Source: Oidiodendron maius Zn
Taxonomy: Eukaryota > Ascomycota > Leotiomycetes > Myxotrichaceae
Direction of reading: 5' to 3'
Assembly: GCA_000827325.1 (NCBI GenBank)
Contig: KN832870.1
Span: 372,001-436,000 of the forward strand
DNA: 64,000 bases
Shown here piece by piece: positions 21,996 through 34,686 of this stretch. Both the position numbers and the translations under genes were made by a program. Every line of letters begins with the position of its first letter. The first letter of the stretch is position 1. Below the pieces are notes generated by a model. It was not told the DNA's origin. It saw only the letters and a program-made list of their open reading frames with translations, and searched no databases.

Positions 21996-22855
21996 AGCTG
22001 GGTAGGTGGTAGGATCTGTTAAGCAGAAATAGAGAAGATGATTGGGACGGAATCCACAGCAGGCAGATTGTGTAATGACTTACTCTTAAATCGCGAGAGG
22101 AGAGGGGAAGACATCGCGTTTATATGCCCTCAGAAACACGGTCTTTAGTAAAATCCGAGACTTGCGTCGAGTGATGTCAGAAATTATATAATTGATACCC
22201 AATCGGGTGGGTTAAAACCCAACCCTGAAAGCATATATACCCCTAAGCTAGGGGGTGATATTCCTTAGTTAATTGAAGCACTTACACGTCCTTTACAGCT
22301 GTATTTACGTTCCTTTTATGCTTCATTGTTCTGCCTACCGTAGGGATATCACCGATACGTAGTAGTTATAGCCGTATTGAGTTTAGCGCTGCATTGCTTG
22401 TAAACCCTGCTCTATATTTCTAAGGCTAGGTTCAACCACCACATTCATACTTCGTGACTAGGCTAGAATTCCAAATACAGCCCCAGATAACTCAAAAATC
22501 AAGGGGTTACGCTGTACCTAGGCATTGGCCAACTGGAGTCAGTGATAATGGGTGGACGGCTGATGAATTAGGTTTTACTTGGCTCAAGACAGTTTTTTAC
22601 TATATACCCAGGGTCGTACGGTTGGAAAGTATAGACTTTTAATTCTTGACGAGGATTTAGCTGGCCCCTATATTTAATTATTAGTTTGTAAAAAGGCCCA
22701 GTACAGGTCATTTCAGCAAAGAATGGCTACATCATCATCCACAGCGTTCATAACCTATACTAAATTCTTGGTGTAAAGCCGTACAGCGAGCATCCGAGAA
22801 CAATCAACCTAATCAAGGTGAAACAGTGAATTGTTCGACGACACAATATCTTTGA
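21996..22855. other. Intergenic with one dispersed repeat
   Basis: Contains the SDR promoter and the plus-strand copy of the 125-bp TGTCAG repeat. An open frame at 22454-22642 has no recognisable content. Confidence 0.45.
22175..22297 (+). repeat. Dispersed 123-bp repeat, TGTCAG...TTACA, copy 2
   Basis: Plus-strand partner of 5057-5183. It starts TGTCAG and ends TTTACA, with internal agcatatatacccctaagct and gaagcacttacacgtcc. Divergence between copies is moderate. Flanks do not match, so this is a discrete mobile unit, probably a solo LTR fragment. Confidence 0.6.
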
Positions 22856-24523
22856 CTACTGTATCATACCATCGATATTAACCGCAACGCCTCTCAGCTC
22901 GTAGCCCTCGGCAGTCGCACGCTCCCACTGCTCCTTGACCTTTCGAAGTCTCTCTTCACTCTTGGGGATAAACCTAACAGCAAATGGCTTCGGTATAGTA
23001 AATCCTGCATCAAGATATGCGTTATCACTCAAGTCCATCTTGGCGGATGCGCCATCCACAAGCGGTGGTTGGATCTCAAACGCCCACATGATACCTGCGA
23101 GGGCAATGTCAAGTGAATTTTCAGCCAGACGAGCACCCGGGCATGTTCTTCTACCTGTGCTGAATGTGAAGTGATCACGCTTAGTCGGGTCACTCATCGC
23201 CGCATAGTCGGAGCTGTACAGAGTGTGGCTAAGATACCGCTCAGGGTTGAAAGCATGAGGTTCTTCGAAGCGTTGAGGGTCATAGTGCAAGAAAGACGTG
23301 TTAGTAATCAGCACAGTTCCTTTGGGAATAACGTGGTCTTTGTACACGATGTCTTCTTCGGCGAAGTGCCGGATACCTGGGGCGACGATGGGATTTATCC
23401 TTAGGGCCTCTTTGACACAGGCGCGAATATACGGCAAATTACTCATGTCTGCGAATGTAGGCAGGCGGTCCGGCCCAACAACTTGCATCAATTCTCTTTC
23501 GGCTTCCTCCTGGACCCGCAGGTTTTCGGCAAGGTGAAGAATAAGGGTGTTCAGCGTAGCCGCTGTGGTCTCGAAGCCTGCCTCAACAAGCCCGCCAGAG
23601 ACCCAAGCCAAGTGTTGTTCCGTGAGTCCCTGGGCGTACCACGACTCTCTCTTTTCAAAAATCTCACGTGCAAAGCAGTGAGGTGCTTTTTCCGATAACA
23701 TATCTTTCTCAAATCGCCGCCAAAGGTCCATCTTAATATCCAACACCTGCTTGGCAGCCTTCTCAGCCCTTTTTTGACCGGGCCGCAGCCAGCGCGGCAG
23801 GCGGGCCAGGGGAGGCACCTCGTCAACAATAAAAGCACCGGGTCTCGAGGTATCCCTTAGTATTTCTTGACTCAACGCTGCGTTCTTCACATCTGGATGT
23901 TCCATGTTGTGGACACGAGTGCCGAAAGTATTCGTCATAATGATGCTGAAAGCGTATCGACGCATGTGCTGGTAAAATTTGCGCTGACTAGTGTTGTCAG
24001 TAGCTAGGTCGAAAAGCAATTGTTTCGCCTCGAATTCCTGGCTTGGAATAAAGGTTGCCGTCATTGGCACTGTGGTAACCAGTCGTATTATCGATCGCAA
24101 AGAACGCCAGCGCGGTCCATAGGGCATCGTCGGCATACGATTACCACCCGTGACTATGTCATGACCCATGGGTGACGGCGCTTTGGAGGATGTAATAAGA
24201 GCCTGCTTCTCTAGGATCTCTCGTACAGCTTCTGGAGTATTAATGACCACCCAGTTGTACCAACCTACTCGAATTTTGAAGACTTCGCCATATTCCAGCG
24301 CCCACTTGCGGAAGACTGCAGGCGCCTTGGGTGGAAGTTTATAACCAACCCCAATTAGCGGATACCCCTTAGGACCCGGTATCGAATCGAGCCTGCGATC
24401 ACGACGCAGCCATTTTATGGTGAGAACTATGACGCCGACTATTACAGCGATGAGCCTCACGCTATGCGGTTGTTGTAAAGCGAGCATATTATCCATTTTG
24501 ATGTCTTGCAAGAGACTATGCAA
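22856..24523 (-). CDS. Cytochrome P450 monooxygenase
   Basis: One exon of 555 residues. ATG 24523 is the first start; an in-frame ATG 27 bases downstream also precedes the membrane anchor. The anchor is a hydrophobic N-terminal helix (LIAVIVGVIVLTI) followed by the proline hinge (IPGPKGYPLIG). The oxygen-activation helix has AGFETTAATL, the K-helix has EALR, and the heme loop is FSTGRRTCPGARLAE with the ligand cysteine. It should be an ER-anchored P450 taking electrons from cytochrome P450 reductase, oxidising a pathway intermediate. The general appearance resembles O-methylsterigmatocystin oxidoreductase-type P450s. It is transcribed in the same direction as the O-methyltransferase and lies in the polyketide cluster. 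Confidence 0.93.
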   Translation of the reverse strand: MHSLLQDIKMDNMLALQQPHSVRLIAVIVGVIVLTIKWLRRDRRLDSIPGPKGYPLIGVGYKLPPKAPAVFRKWALEYGEVFKIRVGWYNWVVINTPEAVREILEKQALITSSKAPSPMGHDIVTGGNRMPTMPYGPRWRSLRSIIRLVTTVPMTATFIPSQEFEAKQLLFDLATDNTSQRKFYQHMRRYAFSIIMTNTFGTRVHNMEHPDVKNAALSQEILRDTSRPGAFIVDEVPPLARLPRWLRPGQKRAEKAAKQVLDIKMDLWRRFEKDMLSEKAPHCFAREIFEKRESWYAQGLTEQHLAWVSGGLVEAGFETTAATLNTLILHLAENLRVQEEAERELMQVVGPDRLPTFADMSNLPYIRACVKEALRINPIVAPGIRHFAEEDIVYKDHVIPKGTVLITNTSFLHYDPQRFEEPHAFNPERYLSHTLYSSDYAAMSDPTKRDHFTFSTGRRTCPGARLAENSLDIALAGIMWAFEIQPPLVDGASAKMDLSDNAYLDAGFTIPKPFAVRFIPKSEERLRKVKEQWERATAEGYELRGVAVNIDGMIQ

Positions 24524-25139
24524 CAGCGTATATTGCTCTTCACAAAAATGGGACGATCTAAATATATAACCAAATATCAGGCGCTACAAGATCTTTGTCC
24601 CAGGTTTGAGAGCGGTTTTCTGGAGCCAATCGGGGATCAGTTAGGAATCCCGAGTCTAATCCTTATAGGGCTGCTTTTCTTAAAATGACTAGATAGTGTG
24701 ACGGCACCTGGCTGGAGGTCTGTGCGCGCACTTATATATCAAACCTCTAGTATTCGAGTGAAATACAGCATTTACCTGTAGGCTTTACCAGTATCATGAT
24801 ATCTGCTCCATAGCTGTTACAATAGGTGTAGAGTAGTCTTTAAAGCTTAATACTTTAATACTAAGCCTTTCTATATAGCTACCTAAGTATCAATATAGAC
24901 GATTCAAAGGTAGAGCAGTGTAAGAATACAGTAGCGTATAGGTTTAGTCCAGTTATTAGCTTAGCTTTTAGCATGGTTTACTTTATGGATTTGGTGTCTA
25001 GAAGTACCGCATGCTATCTGGCTATCGAGGTATGAACAATAATAATACTTCTTATAACTTTACTTTAATTAATTAAAATCTTTAATTATTATTGACTAGG
25101 GCCTCAAGCATATATCACATCCTTCAGGATTCAGGATCT

Positions 25140-25285
25140 AGGATTCAGAGGATTCATATGAGTCAGTAAGGTCTATATAAAGGGGTCCTTACTCCAGCAT
25201 ATCTGTGCTCTTTAGTTGTCTCTGCATCACTCAATAGTCAATATAACTGAGTTTCACCTTGCTATCCGACTACGACCTGTGCATT
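25140..25285 (+). mobile_element. LTR-like remnant
   Basis: The stretch includes a TATA-like tctatataaagg and then tgtctctgcatcactcaata...gagtttcacctt...ccgactacgacctgtg. The last 67 bases match 54375-54446 in inverted orientation with few mismatches. A promoter-like box followed by a conserved downstream block is what a decayed solo LTR would show. No internal retrotransposon genes are present. Confidence 0.5.
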
Positions 25286-25394
25286 ACCTGACCTCAGCTC
25301 AAGAAAAGTTATATTTATTTTAAATAAAAAAGAGGTTTAAAATTAATTAAGTTTATATTGAAAGGCTTTTAATATATTATAGCTTAATATATGA

Positions 25395-25550
25395 GCATAA
25401 GGGGTACATGCAATCACGTAGAAAAAGTACTGTGGCACAGACTCATTTATCCCGAAGATGAAAGGTTACAGCAGTTTTAGTTAAATGTTATAGTGATTTA
25501 GCTAAGTGTCGCAGCGATTTAGGTAAGTGTTGCGGCGATTTTAGCCAGTC
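25395..25550 (+). repeat. Dispersed element with 21-bp tandem units, copy 1
   Basis: Three consecutive 21-bp units of the form gatttagctaagtgtcgcagc lie at about 25480-25545. The preceding part (gtacatgcaatcacgtagaaaaagtactgtggcaca) together with the units reappears in inverted orientation at 42395-42525. It is probably a non-autonomous mobile element. Confidence 0.6.
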
Positions 25551-25566
25551 TTATATTCAATTCCTT

Positions 25567-27012
25567 TCACGCAGTTGCAGGGCCGAGTACAATCTCCAGA
25601 ACTGACATAGCACTCCCAAATGGCTGCACGACATGGTTTAATTGAAGATCAGGGCTAACAAGCGCAAGAAGACTTTGCCAGTCATCTAGATCCCTTTCCT
25701 TGCTATTAAAAGCCTGTAACATGGTTAAGTCTCTGACTCGAACGATGCGCTCCACAGAAACAGCCACCGATCCTGGTTTAGGGAGCACTGTGTCCATGAT
25801 AAGTAGCTTCGACTTCGTTCGGTCCATGGCTATAATGATATTCTTAAGAATCTCCGCCGCGTCATCGTCAGGCCAATCGTGCAGAATCATTCTGAGCAAA
25901 TACACATCGGCGCCTTGCACTGGCTGCGGCTGGGTAAAGTCGTGGCCTTGGAAGGTGATGCGAGATGAAACTTCCCCAGGTAAAGACAGTGCTGCTTTGC
26001 GCCCGCTCTCTGCATTTGCGTCAAGGTCTTGCACTACAAAGCTGAGATGGGGGAACGCTTTTGCTAGCTCTATAGCAGAAGTGCCGGTCGAGCCTCCCAC
26101 CTGTAAAGGGTGAAGATATTAGCTGAATTTAGTATCGGATCTAGAAGATCTAAGCACTTACGTCCACAACTACGCCGCCGTCGCGGATATCCTGCCACGG
26201 AAATCCAGCCACAAGATGTTTAAGGTCAACAGCTTCGCTACTCCTCACACTCCGCATATACTTTGCAAACTCGTCCATCTTGGCCTCATCACGACCCAAG
26301 TGATCGAAGAATGGTAGATCTGTGTTGAAGGCAATGTTGTAAGCCGTCTCATAGGTGAGCATGCTTTCAGCACCCCATCGCTGATGCGCTGCCGCCATCT
26401 GCAAAGCCATCGGAGCCGACTTGGCACACATATAGGTAGCATAAGCATACGCATTGTCGTCGCGTGCTAGCAGTGCTGATGTAGCTGAGTGACAGATGCT
26501 TTGGCCGTCCGGTTGCTCACGAAAAAGTGTGTTGGTCATGGCCATGCGGATGACGCTCTTGAGGCGTTGCTCAGGGATATGGGCCGCAGCAGCCACATCT
26601 GCATAGCTGATCGCATTGTCCAGAGGCACGAGGAAAAAGATCTTGTATTGACAGAGCCAGTGAAGGCAGGAAATGTATTGAAACTGTAGGTCGTGAGTAC
26701 ATCTTATCACAGGTTGAAGGAAGCGCTCTATCTTACACCTGTAGCGAGGTTGGGCAAAAACTCGCTTGGTCCGATCGCAAGCTGCAGAAGCTCGAGAGAT
26801 TGTGTAATGAGACTCTGCCTCGCTTGTTGAATGATCTGTGGTGAGCCGCTGGGGATGACAACACTAGGCCCATCACTGTTCAATGATGGCTGCGGTAGAT
26901 GATTTTCTTCGAGATACTGGCTCACGATATTGGCGTTCTTAGATATAGTCCTACTAAGCTCCTCAAGAGGAAGCTTTGTTTTGGGCACACCGTTCGATAA
27001 TTCAGGAGACAT
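25567..27012 (-). CDS. S-adenosylmethionine-dependent O-methyltransferase
   Basis: Three exons on the minus strand (27012-26737, 26683-26162, 26100-25567) give 443 residues. The 53- and 61-bp introns restore ATGFQYISCLHW and VVDVGGSTGT. The C-terminal Rossmann domain carries the SAM motif VVDVGGSTG and the catalytic histidine in MILHDWPDD. The N-terminal helical part is a dimerisation domain with winged-helix features, as in plant COMT-like enzymes used by fungal polyketide pathways. Expected reaction is methylation of a phenol on the aromatic product. It is divergent from the NR-PKS and shares the 27013-27640 promoter region with it, which argues for joint regulation. Confidence 0.92.
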
Positions 27013-27640
27013 GTCGATAACTTAAACCCGCGAATTTGACTACAATAAAGTTTTCAACAGTTCAGCTCTGTAGATGATGCCTTTACAGCACCAGATATAC
27101 CTACCTAGTCGGAGACGTCATATATCAGAGCTTCCTATCCAACTACGTGCAGGGAAGAAGTGGCATGGGGTCGGAGGAAAGCAAGCGGCCCTTGTGCTCA
27201 TGCATTGTCACTCGGGAGGGACCCAATATCGGCGGCATTTAACACTGCCAGGAGTGATGAGCAGATTATGCAGGAGGGTTACATCGCATTTGATCCCATA
27301 CAGTACACCGAAGCCATTGGCACGAAGTCGCTAATCATTGCTTTCAGCGTCTCGGTATGTTAGTAGCTTTGCAGAAGCTGCTGACACCAGACGGGACGAA
27401 AAGTGTCAGCGTCGGGAACCGAAAATGAGAAGGCAGCTAAGGCTTGTTACTCTTTCTTAGTATGACGGATAATCTACCTGGCTATATTTATAATCATGGG
27501 ACAGGTGAATGCGTTGAAGCACATTAACTCATTTGAGAAAGGCATGAGACTTACAGTCAATATATAGGAGCCTACATGTGCATAAGCAAATTTCTCTTTT
27601 CATAAAGGATAACCAATATAGGACGAACGGCAATTTCAAC
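27013..27640. promoter_or_regulatory. Divergent promoter between O-methyltransferase and NR-PKS
   Basis: A 628-bp spacer separates two divergent starts. A TATA-like tatatttataatc is at about 27483, and another AT box (caatatatag) at about 27560, both on the PKS side. Several CGG and CCG triplets (for example tcggagg near 27171 and atcggcgg near 27229) could serve a Zn2Cys6 regulator such as the one at 36536, but no clear paired palindrome is seen. Confidence 0.45.
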
Positions 27641-30600
27641 ATGATAAGCCACGTGAGACTATACCTTTGCGGAGACCAAACATTTGATGTTCAACCACAT
27701 CTGAAAGACTTATTACATTATAGACAGAATCCAGTCTTGGAAGATTTTGTTACCAAAGCATACGATGCTATCCGCACAGAGCTCTACAGCCTGCCTAGCC
27801 GGGTCAGAGACGAACTGCCTCGATTTACGAATATTGATGATATCATCTCGCAGAAGCCAGGTGGAAAACGATGTGTACCTCTGGATATGGCTGTGACTTG
27901 CATGTTTCAGCTTGGAACTTTTATTGGGTAAGAGAAATTGCTGCCAGTTTTCGGTATAAGGAAGCTGATAAAGTTATATAGTCAGATCGATTCTCAAAGC
28001 TATAGTCGCGACAATGCCTGTGCACTTGGTCTGTGTACGGGAGCTTTGGCCGCGGCCGCAATCGGCTGCAGCCGGAACACACTCGAGCTCATCCAGGCGG
28101 GCCTGTGTGCAATCAAGGCAGCTTTCAGAACGGGGATGCGTGCAATAAGCGTTGCAGGACGCATCGCACCTTCGAAAACCTCAGACCGAAGCTGGTCAAT
28201 GGTCGTTTCTGGCTCGACCAACGCCGCAGCAGCTGTGGATGAGTTTTGCAAATGCAATGTAAGACTTGCCTCAATCCATACACTTTTCACAGCTCCAATT
28301 AGTATCTCAGGATCTGATTCAATGCTTCATTAGGCTCTATCGCCAACGAGGAAGTTGTATGTCAGTGCTATCCTACCGAACGCAATAACAGTGAGCGGAC
28401 CGCCAGATTCTCTAGCGAAATTCAGCGACTTTGCGCACCTCAGGCAGTTGAAAACCTCAAAGCTCCCGATCAATGCACCATATCATGCGTCGCATTTATA
28501 CTCTCAGCGTGATGTAGCCGAAATCATTGAAAGTCTCTTCTCCCACGGCGCGGATGAGCAGCCTAGTCAGATTCCCGTCTTCTCAAGTACGGGTTCAACA
28601 GTTACAAGTGGCAAGTTTCAGACTCTCCTGAGAGCAGCAATTGAACAAATCTTACTACATCCAATTCGCTGGGATGCTATCCTAGAAGAACTGCAAGCAT
28701 CTCTCCGCGAACTGGCTCCCAAAACCTTTGATACCTTGCCAATTGGGACTAGGGCCGATCAAATCATCTACACAGCTCTCAAACAAACGCCTTTACATGA
28801 GATCTTGTTACCTACGGCGGCACCAAGTAAAACCTCTTTTTCCGAAGACACATCGCGCCCGAGCCATGGAAAGTCTAAACTGGCGATCGTAGGGATGTCT
28901 GGAAGGTTTCCTGGCGCCAAAGATAACGAGGCATTTTGGGATCTTCTGTATCAGGGCCTAGATGTCCACAAACCTGTTCCGGCCCTTCATTGGGATGCCA
29001 AAACGCATGTAGATCCTACTGGAACCCGGAAAAACACGAGCATGACGCCCTTTGGTTGCTGGCTTGATGATCCTGCTGCATTTGATGCACGCTTCTTTAA
29101 CATCTCACCACGAGAAGCGCCGCAAATCGACCCTGCACAGCGTCTCGCTTTGATGACAGCTTTTGAAGCAATTGAACAAGCTGGAATCATTCCTGATGCA
29201 ACCCCTTCGACTCGACGAGATCGTGTGGGTGTCTTTTACGGTGTAACCAGTAACGATTGGATGGAGACCAATAGCGCCCAGAATATCGACCCGTACTTTA
29301 TTCCAGGCGGCAACCGAGCCTTCATACCCGGTCGCATCAATTACTATTTCAGATTCAGTGGTCCAAGTTATGCAGTTGATACAGCGTGTTCATCTAGTCT
29401 TGCTGGTATTCATCTTGCATGCAATGCATTGTGGCAAGGAGATGTCGATACGGCTATTGCTGGAGGAACAAACGTTCTCACGAACCCAGATTTTACGGCT
29501 GGTCTGGACAGGGGGCACTTTCTCTCACGAACTGGAAACTGTAAGACATTCGATGACTCGGCCGACGGTTATTGCCGTGGAGAAGGTGTTGGGACAGTCA
29601 TTTTGAAACGCCTCGACGATGCTATTGCCGACAAAGACCCAGTGCTGGGCGTGATTCTAAGTGCAAGCACCAATCATTCGGCGGAAGCAGAGTCAATAAC
29701 TCGACCTCACAGTGGGGCTCAGCGTGAAATATTTAGTAAAATCTTGAATCAGGGCGCTGCTCATCCATATAGCGTTGGCTACGTCGAGATGCACGGCACA
29801 GGTACCCAGGTTGGCGATGCCGGTGAAATGTCCAGTGTTCTGGACACGTTTGCACCTCAGGTTAAAGGTCGAAATAATACAACCCCTCTTTATTTAGGGT
29901 CCGCAAAAGCGAATATTGGCCATGGTGAAGCCGCATCGGGTGTGTCTAGCTTGATTAAGGTTCTTTTGATGATGCAGAAGGACATGATTGTTCCGCATTG
30001 CGGTATCAAGACAAAGATCAACCATAGATTTCCCACTGATCTGCAAGAACGAAACGTTCATATCGCCATGAAACCGACGCCCTGGGAGAGAAATTCCGAC
30101 CCTTCAAAACCCCGACGGGTCTTCGTGAACAACTTTAGCGCTGCAGGTGGGAATTCAGCACTACTACTGGAAGATGCTCCACTCATGCGTTATGTCTCCG
30201 ACCAGGCATCCGACTCCCGGAGTCATCATCCTGTAGCTATTTCAGCAAAGAACGGCTTCTCTTTGCAGGGCAATCTAAAGTCCATGCTCAGTTATCTGAA
30301 ACGTAACCCAGATATCTCGATCGGCAAGCTCTCGTATACCACCACAGCGCGACGCTTGCATCACCAGCATCGTGTAATGTTGACTGGTACAAGTATCGAC
30401 GAGTTCTGTACCCAAATCGAGACGGCTATCCAAGATCAGACTGGTATGACAAGGCCACTGGGTTCTTCGAAGATTGTCTTCGCATTCACTGGCCAGGGCG
30501 CACAGTACCCCGGCATGGGAAAGGAGCTTTTGGACAATTTCTCAGTTTTCCGTGCTGAAGTGCATCAACTGGACCAACTCGCACAGAGACTGGGGTTTCC

Positions 30601-33600
30601 CTCTTTCCTGCATGTCATTGAGTCTGAAGAACAAGATATCGGGCTTTTCTCGCCTGTCGCTGTCCAGTTAGCAAGCGTATGTATGCAGATCGCGCTTTGC
30701 AAACTATGGGCCGCGTGGAACATTCTCCCCACTGCTGTAGTCGGACACAGCTTGGGTGAATATGCAGCTCTCAATGCCGCTGGAGTCTTGTCAGACGCAG
30801 ATACTGTCTACCTTGTGGGATCCAGAGCGAATCTCCTTCAGAAGTGCAGTCTGAATACTCATGGCATGCTCGTAGTTAAAGGTTCAGTGGAGGAGATAGA
30901 AAGAGCAGTGAAGGGGAAAACCTACGAGATTGCTTGCATTAACTCGGCTATTGAGACGGTGTTGGCTGGCCGGAATGAGAACATTTCGGAGCTTCAAGCG
31001 TTACTCACAGATGCGGGATTCAAAACTACCATATTGAAGGTCCCGTACGCTTTCCATTCATCCCAGATAGAGCCAATCTTGGCCGACCTCGAAAATTTGG
31101 CCGCCGGTGTGGTCTTTTCTAAGCCCGAAATTCCCGTTATCTGCCCCTTGGATGGTACCATCATTGACAGCGATGGTACTTTTGGCCCTGGATACCTCGC
31201 GCGTCACACTCGCGAGCCTGTTAACATGCTCAAGGCATTGTTGGTGGCACACAGTGATAGTGTTCTTCCCGATAAGGCAATGACACTGGAAATTGGCCCA
31301 CATCCGGCCCTCTCAGGCATGGTTCGGGCGGTCTTGGGATCGCAAATCACATGTCTTGCATCATGTCAGCGTGGCAGACCAGCATTCCACGTCCTGACAA
31401 CAAGCCTGAAGACTCTTTACGCTGCGGGTACCGATATCTCGTGGTCAAAGTATCATTGTGACTTCAAGGTCTCTCATGAAGTGATCCCATTACCGGCTTA
31501 CAGCTGGGACTTGAAGCAGTATTGGCTGCAGTATGTCAATGATTGGTCGCTGCGGAAAGGAGACCCTCCGCACATGATAAGTACATCGACACCATTAGAG
31601 AGTACCACGATCCATAGGATTGTTGAAGAGACGGGCGATTCTCAAATAGCCCACATTGTGGTAGAGGCAAACATCGCAAGAAAAGATCTTAGCCCACTGG
31701 TTCAGGGGCACGAGGTGGACGGCATTCCGCTTTGCACGCCATCAGTCTATGCGGATATCGCGTTGAGCTTAGGTACCTACCTTCTCAAAAGATATCGTCC
31801 AGATCAGGAAGAGAATCTCGTGGATATCTCAGATATGACCATCTCGAAAGCACTAATCCTTCGCGCTGGCGCTTCCGAGCAGCTCCTTCAAGCGCATGGC
31901 GAAGTCGACTGGGCCACGAATACAACAATCCTCAAGTTCATGTCTTTCGACGTAAGTAGTATTTTCGTAATGAATCATTCCCCGCCTTTATGTCATCGGC
32001 TAATCAAATAAATTGTAGAAATCTGAGAAGTTGCAAGAGCATGCACGATGTGCTGTACGATTCAGGGACAGGAGTATGCTGGAGACACTTCGGCAAAACA
32101 CAGCACAGGTTAAACAAAAGATGAAAACTCTCCGAGACGGAATTACCACAGAAGCTTCCGCCCGTTTCAATCGCCCTATGGTCTATCGCGCCATCCGACC
32201 GCTTGCGCGATTTCATGATGATTACCGGGCTATTGACGAGATTGTGTTGAACAGTAACACTTTGGAGGCATCGAGTCGCCTCAGCTTCGGTAGTGTAAAG
32301 AGGGGCGGTACTTACCATACTCACCCGGCCATCATTGATTCTCTGACGCAGGCTTGCGGGTTTACTATGAACTGCAATGATAGCACTGACCTGGATGTTG
32401 AGGTGTTTATGAATCATGGGTGGGGATCTTTCCAGATATTTGAACCGTTAGACTTCGACAAGACTTACACGACTTATACACGCATGGTCGAGGGGTCGGA
32501 TAAGCTCTGGCATGGAGACGTGGTGGTGTTTGATGACGAGAAAGTTGTCGCTTTCTTTGGGCAGATTGCGGTTCGTTGGCGCTGTTTTCTTCGGGCCGCT
32601 TAAAACGTATACTGACGATATTTTCCAGATCCAAGGCGTACCACGCCGTATCCTGAAGGTCATTCTCTCAATAGAACAAGGCAGTAACTCACAGAAAAAG
32701 CAGCCAGCTGCGCAGAATAAGATACTTGCCTCCCCGGCATCTGTTTCTGCTACTCAAGTGACACAGGCTCCTGTCCAATCGAGAAGAGAACCGCGGGCGC
32801 CTAGATTTGCACGAGCTTTGTCAATCCTTGCCGAAGAAGCTGGCCTTGCCTTGACGGAGTTTACTGATAGTACTAGTTTTGCTGATGTTGGAATCGATTC
32901 TCTATTGGGTCTCATCCTTACGGCTCGATTTAAAGAAGAACTTGATTTGGATCTTGATTTCGATGCGCTGTTCCACGAATATCCCACGGTCGGCGACTTA
33001 AAGAGGCTACTAGGAGAATCCGAGGTCAGTTCGACTCGGGGCGTATCTGCTTTAATTTCTAGAGACTCTTCGTCTCCGGTCGAATCCCATACGACAGGAG
33101 CCACAACGCCTTCTACTAGCCAAGATCCGATAACAGCCGCCTTCAATTTCCCACGTGCCCTAGAGATCATCTCGGAAGAAAGTGGAATCTCTACAGAAGA
33201 TTTCACCAACGAGACCTCTCTGGTGGACGTAGGTGTGGATTCTCTTCTATCGCTAGTTATCGCAAGTCGGTTGCAAGACGAACTTGGGATTGATATTCAG
33301 CACGAGTATCTCTTTATGGAGTGTTCAACGATAGGCGACCTGAAGAAATTCATTTTAGGCACCAAAAATGACACAACGCCACAGCTGATCGAGGAAAAGT
33401 TGGTTGCTGTCCCAGCGCCCACTCCCACCAAACAGAGTGAGAAGCCACTTCTTCCTGAACTTGCGCTTCGCAAAAAGGCTGTGGACGAATATGTCCGGGA
33501 ATACACTGCCGAGTTCTCGGCACCCAGTTTGTCAGCCTCACCGCCAGCGCCAAATAGCGATGGGAAAGTAGTTCTGGTGACGGGAGCCTCAGGAAGTCTG

Positions 33601-34686
33601 GGCAGCCACTTGGTCGATCAAATTGCGCAGATGGCTGACATAAAGATGGTTGTCTGCCTTAATCGCGAGAAGCATGGTGCAGAGCCGTATGGCCGTCAGC
33701 AGAAAGCCATGAGAGATAAGGGTATTCGCTCATTTGACAAAATCAAGCCCAAGCTATTGGTGTTGCAGACGGACAGCTCGAAGCCAAGGTTAGGACTCTC
33801 CAGCAACGAATACGAAGAGCTCATCCGCTCTGTGACACATTTGATTCACAATGCTTGGCCTATGAGCGCGAAACGCCCTGTGGCCGGCTTTGAGCCACAG
33901 TTCCAGGTCATGCGAAACTTGATCGACTTCGCCTGTGACGTCGTCTCCAGAAGACCTAAAGCGTTCAAGTTTAGTTTCGAGATGGTGTCGTCCATTGGTG
34001 TCGTTGGCAACTACGGCCTCGGCAACGGCGAGAAGAGAACTATAATACCTGAAGAAAAGTCTAGCATCGAATCAGTGCTACCTAATGGGTATGGGGACGC
34101 GAAATGGACATGTGAGAGGATGCTCGACGAGACCCTCCAGAAGCATCCTGACCGATTCCGCACCATGGTAGTGCGTCTAGGTCAGATCGCCGGTTCCAAA
34201 ACCAGTGGGTACTGGAACCCAATGGAGCATTTTGGATTTATGATGAAGTCAGCGCAGACCCTGAACGCCTTGCCGGACCTGGATGGCACAGTGTATTGGA
34301 CTCCAGTCAATGACGTTGCCGGTGCATTGGCAGATCTTGTTCTCTCGAATCGCCCTCCGTACACGGTCTACCATATTGAAAACCCCGTCGGTCAGCCCTG
34401 GCGCGAGGTGAATGCCATCTTAGCGGATGCACTCAATATCTCATCTATGATCCCTTTTGGGGAATGGCTTCAGCGAGTGCGAACGGCAGGACAGAGAAAC
34501 AACCCAGCTGCCTCACTTTTGGAATTTTTGGATAATAACTACATTCGGCTCTCTTGCGGAGGTGCCATTCTTGATGTAAATCATACGCTTGAGCATTCGA
34601 AGACTCTTGTCGCCGTGGGAGCAGTGAGTGAAGAAGTTATCAGAAAATATGTGCACATTTGGAAAGAAATTGGATTTCTGAAATAG
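27641..34686 (+). CDS. Non-reducing polyketide synthase, SAT-KS-AT-PT-ACP-ACP-R
   Basis: Five exons (27641-27927, 27982-28258, 28334-31951, 32019-32570, 32629-34686) give 2263 residues. Each splice keeps frame and restores motifs. The SAT domain has GLCTG near residue 112 and PYHASHL. The KS has DTACSSS near 537, HGTGT and NIGHGEAASG. The acyltransferase has GHSLGEY near 991. The product template domain has GHEVDG (catalytic His near 1312) and HPAIIDSLTQ (Asp near 1500). Two carrier domains have GIDSLLGL (1668) and GVDSLLSL (1781). The C-terminal reductase has VTGASGSLGS (about 1891) and YGDAK. There is no C-methyltransferase or thioesterase. The enzyme should build an aromatic polyketide and release it reductively, most simply as an aldehyde. 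Confidence 0.95.

Larger units (their letters stand above)
24524..25566. other. AT-rich intergenic region with repeat remnants
   Basis: No gene. It holds an LTR-like remnant around 25140-25285 and the start of the 21-bp tandem-repeat element at 25395-25550. Confidence 0.55.
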
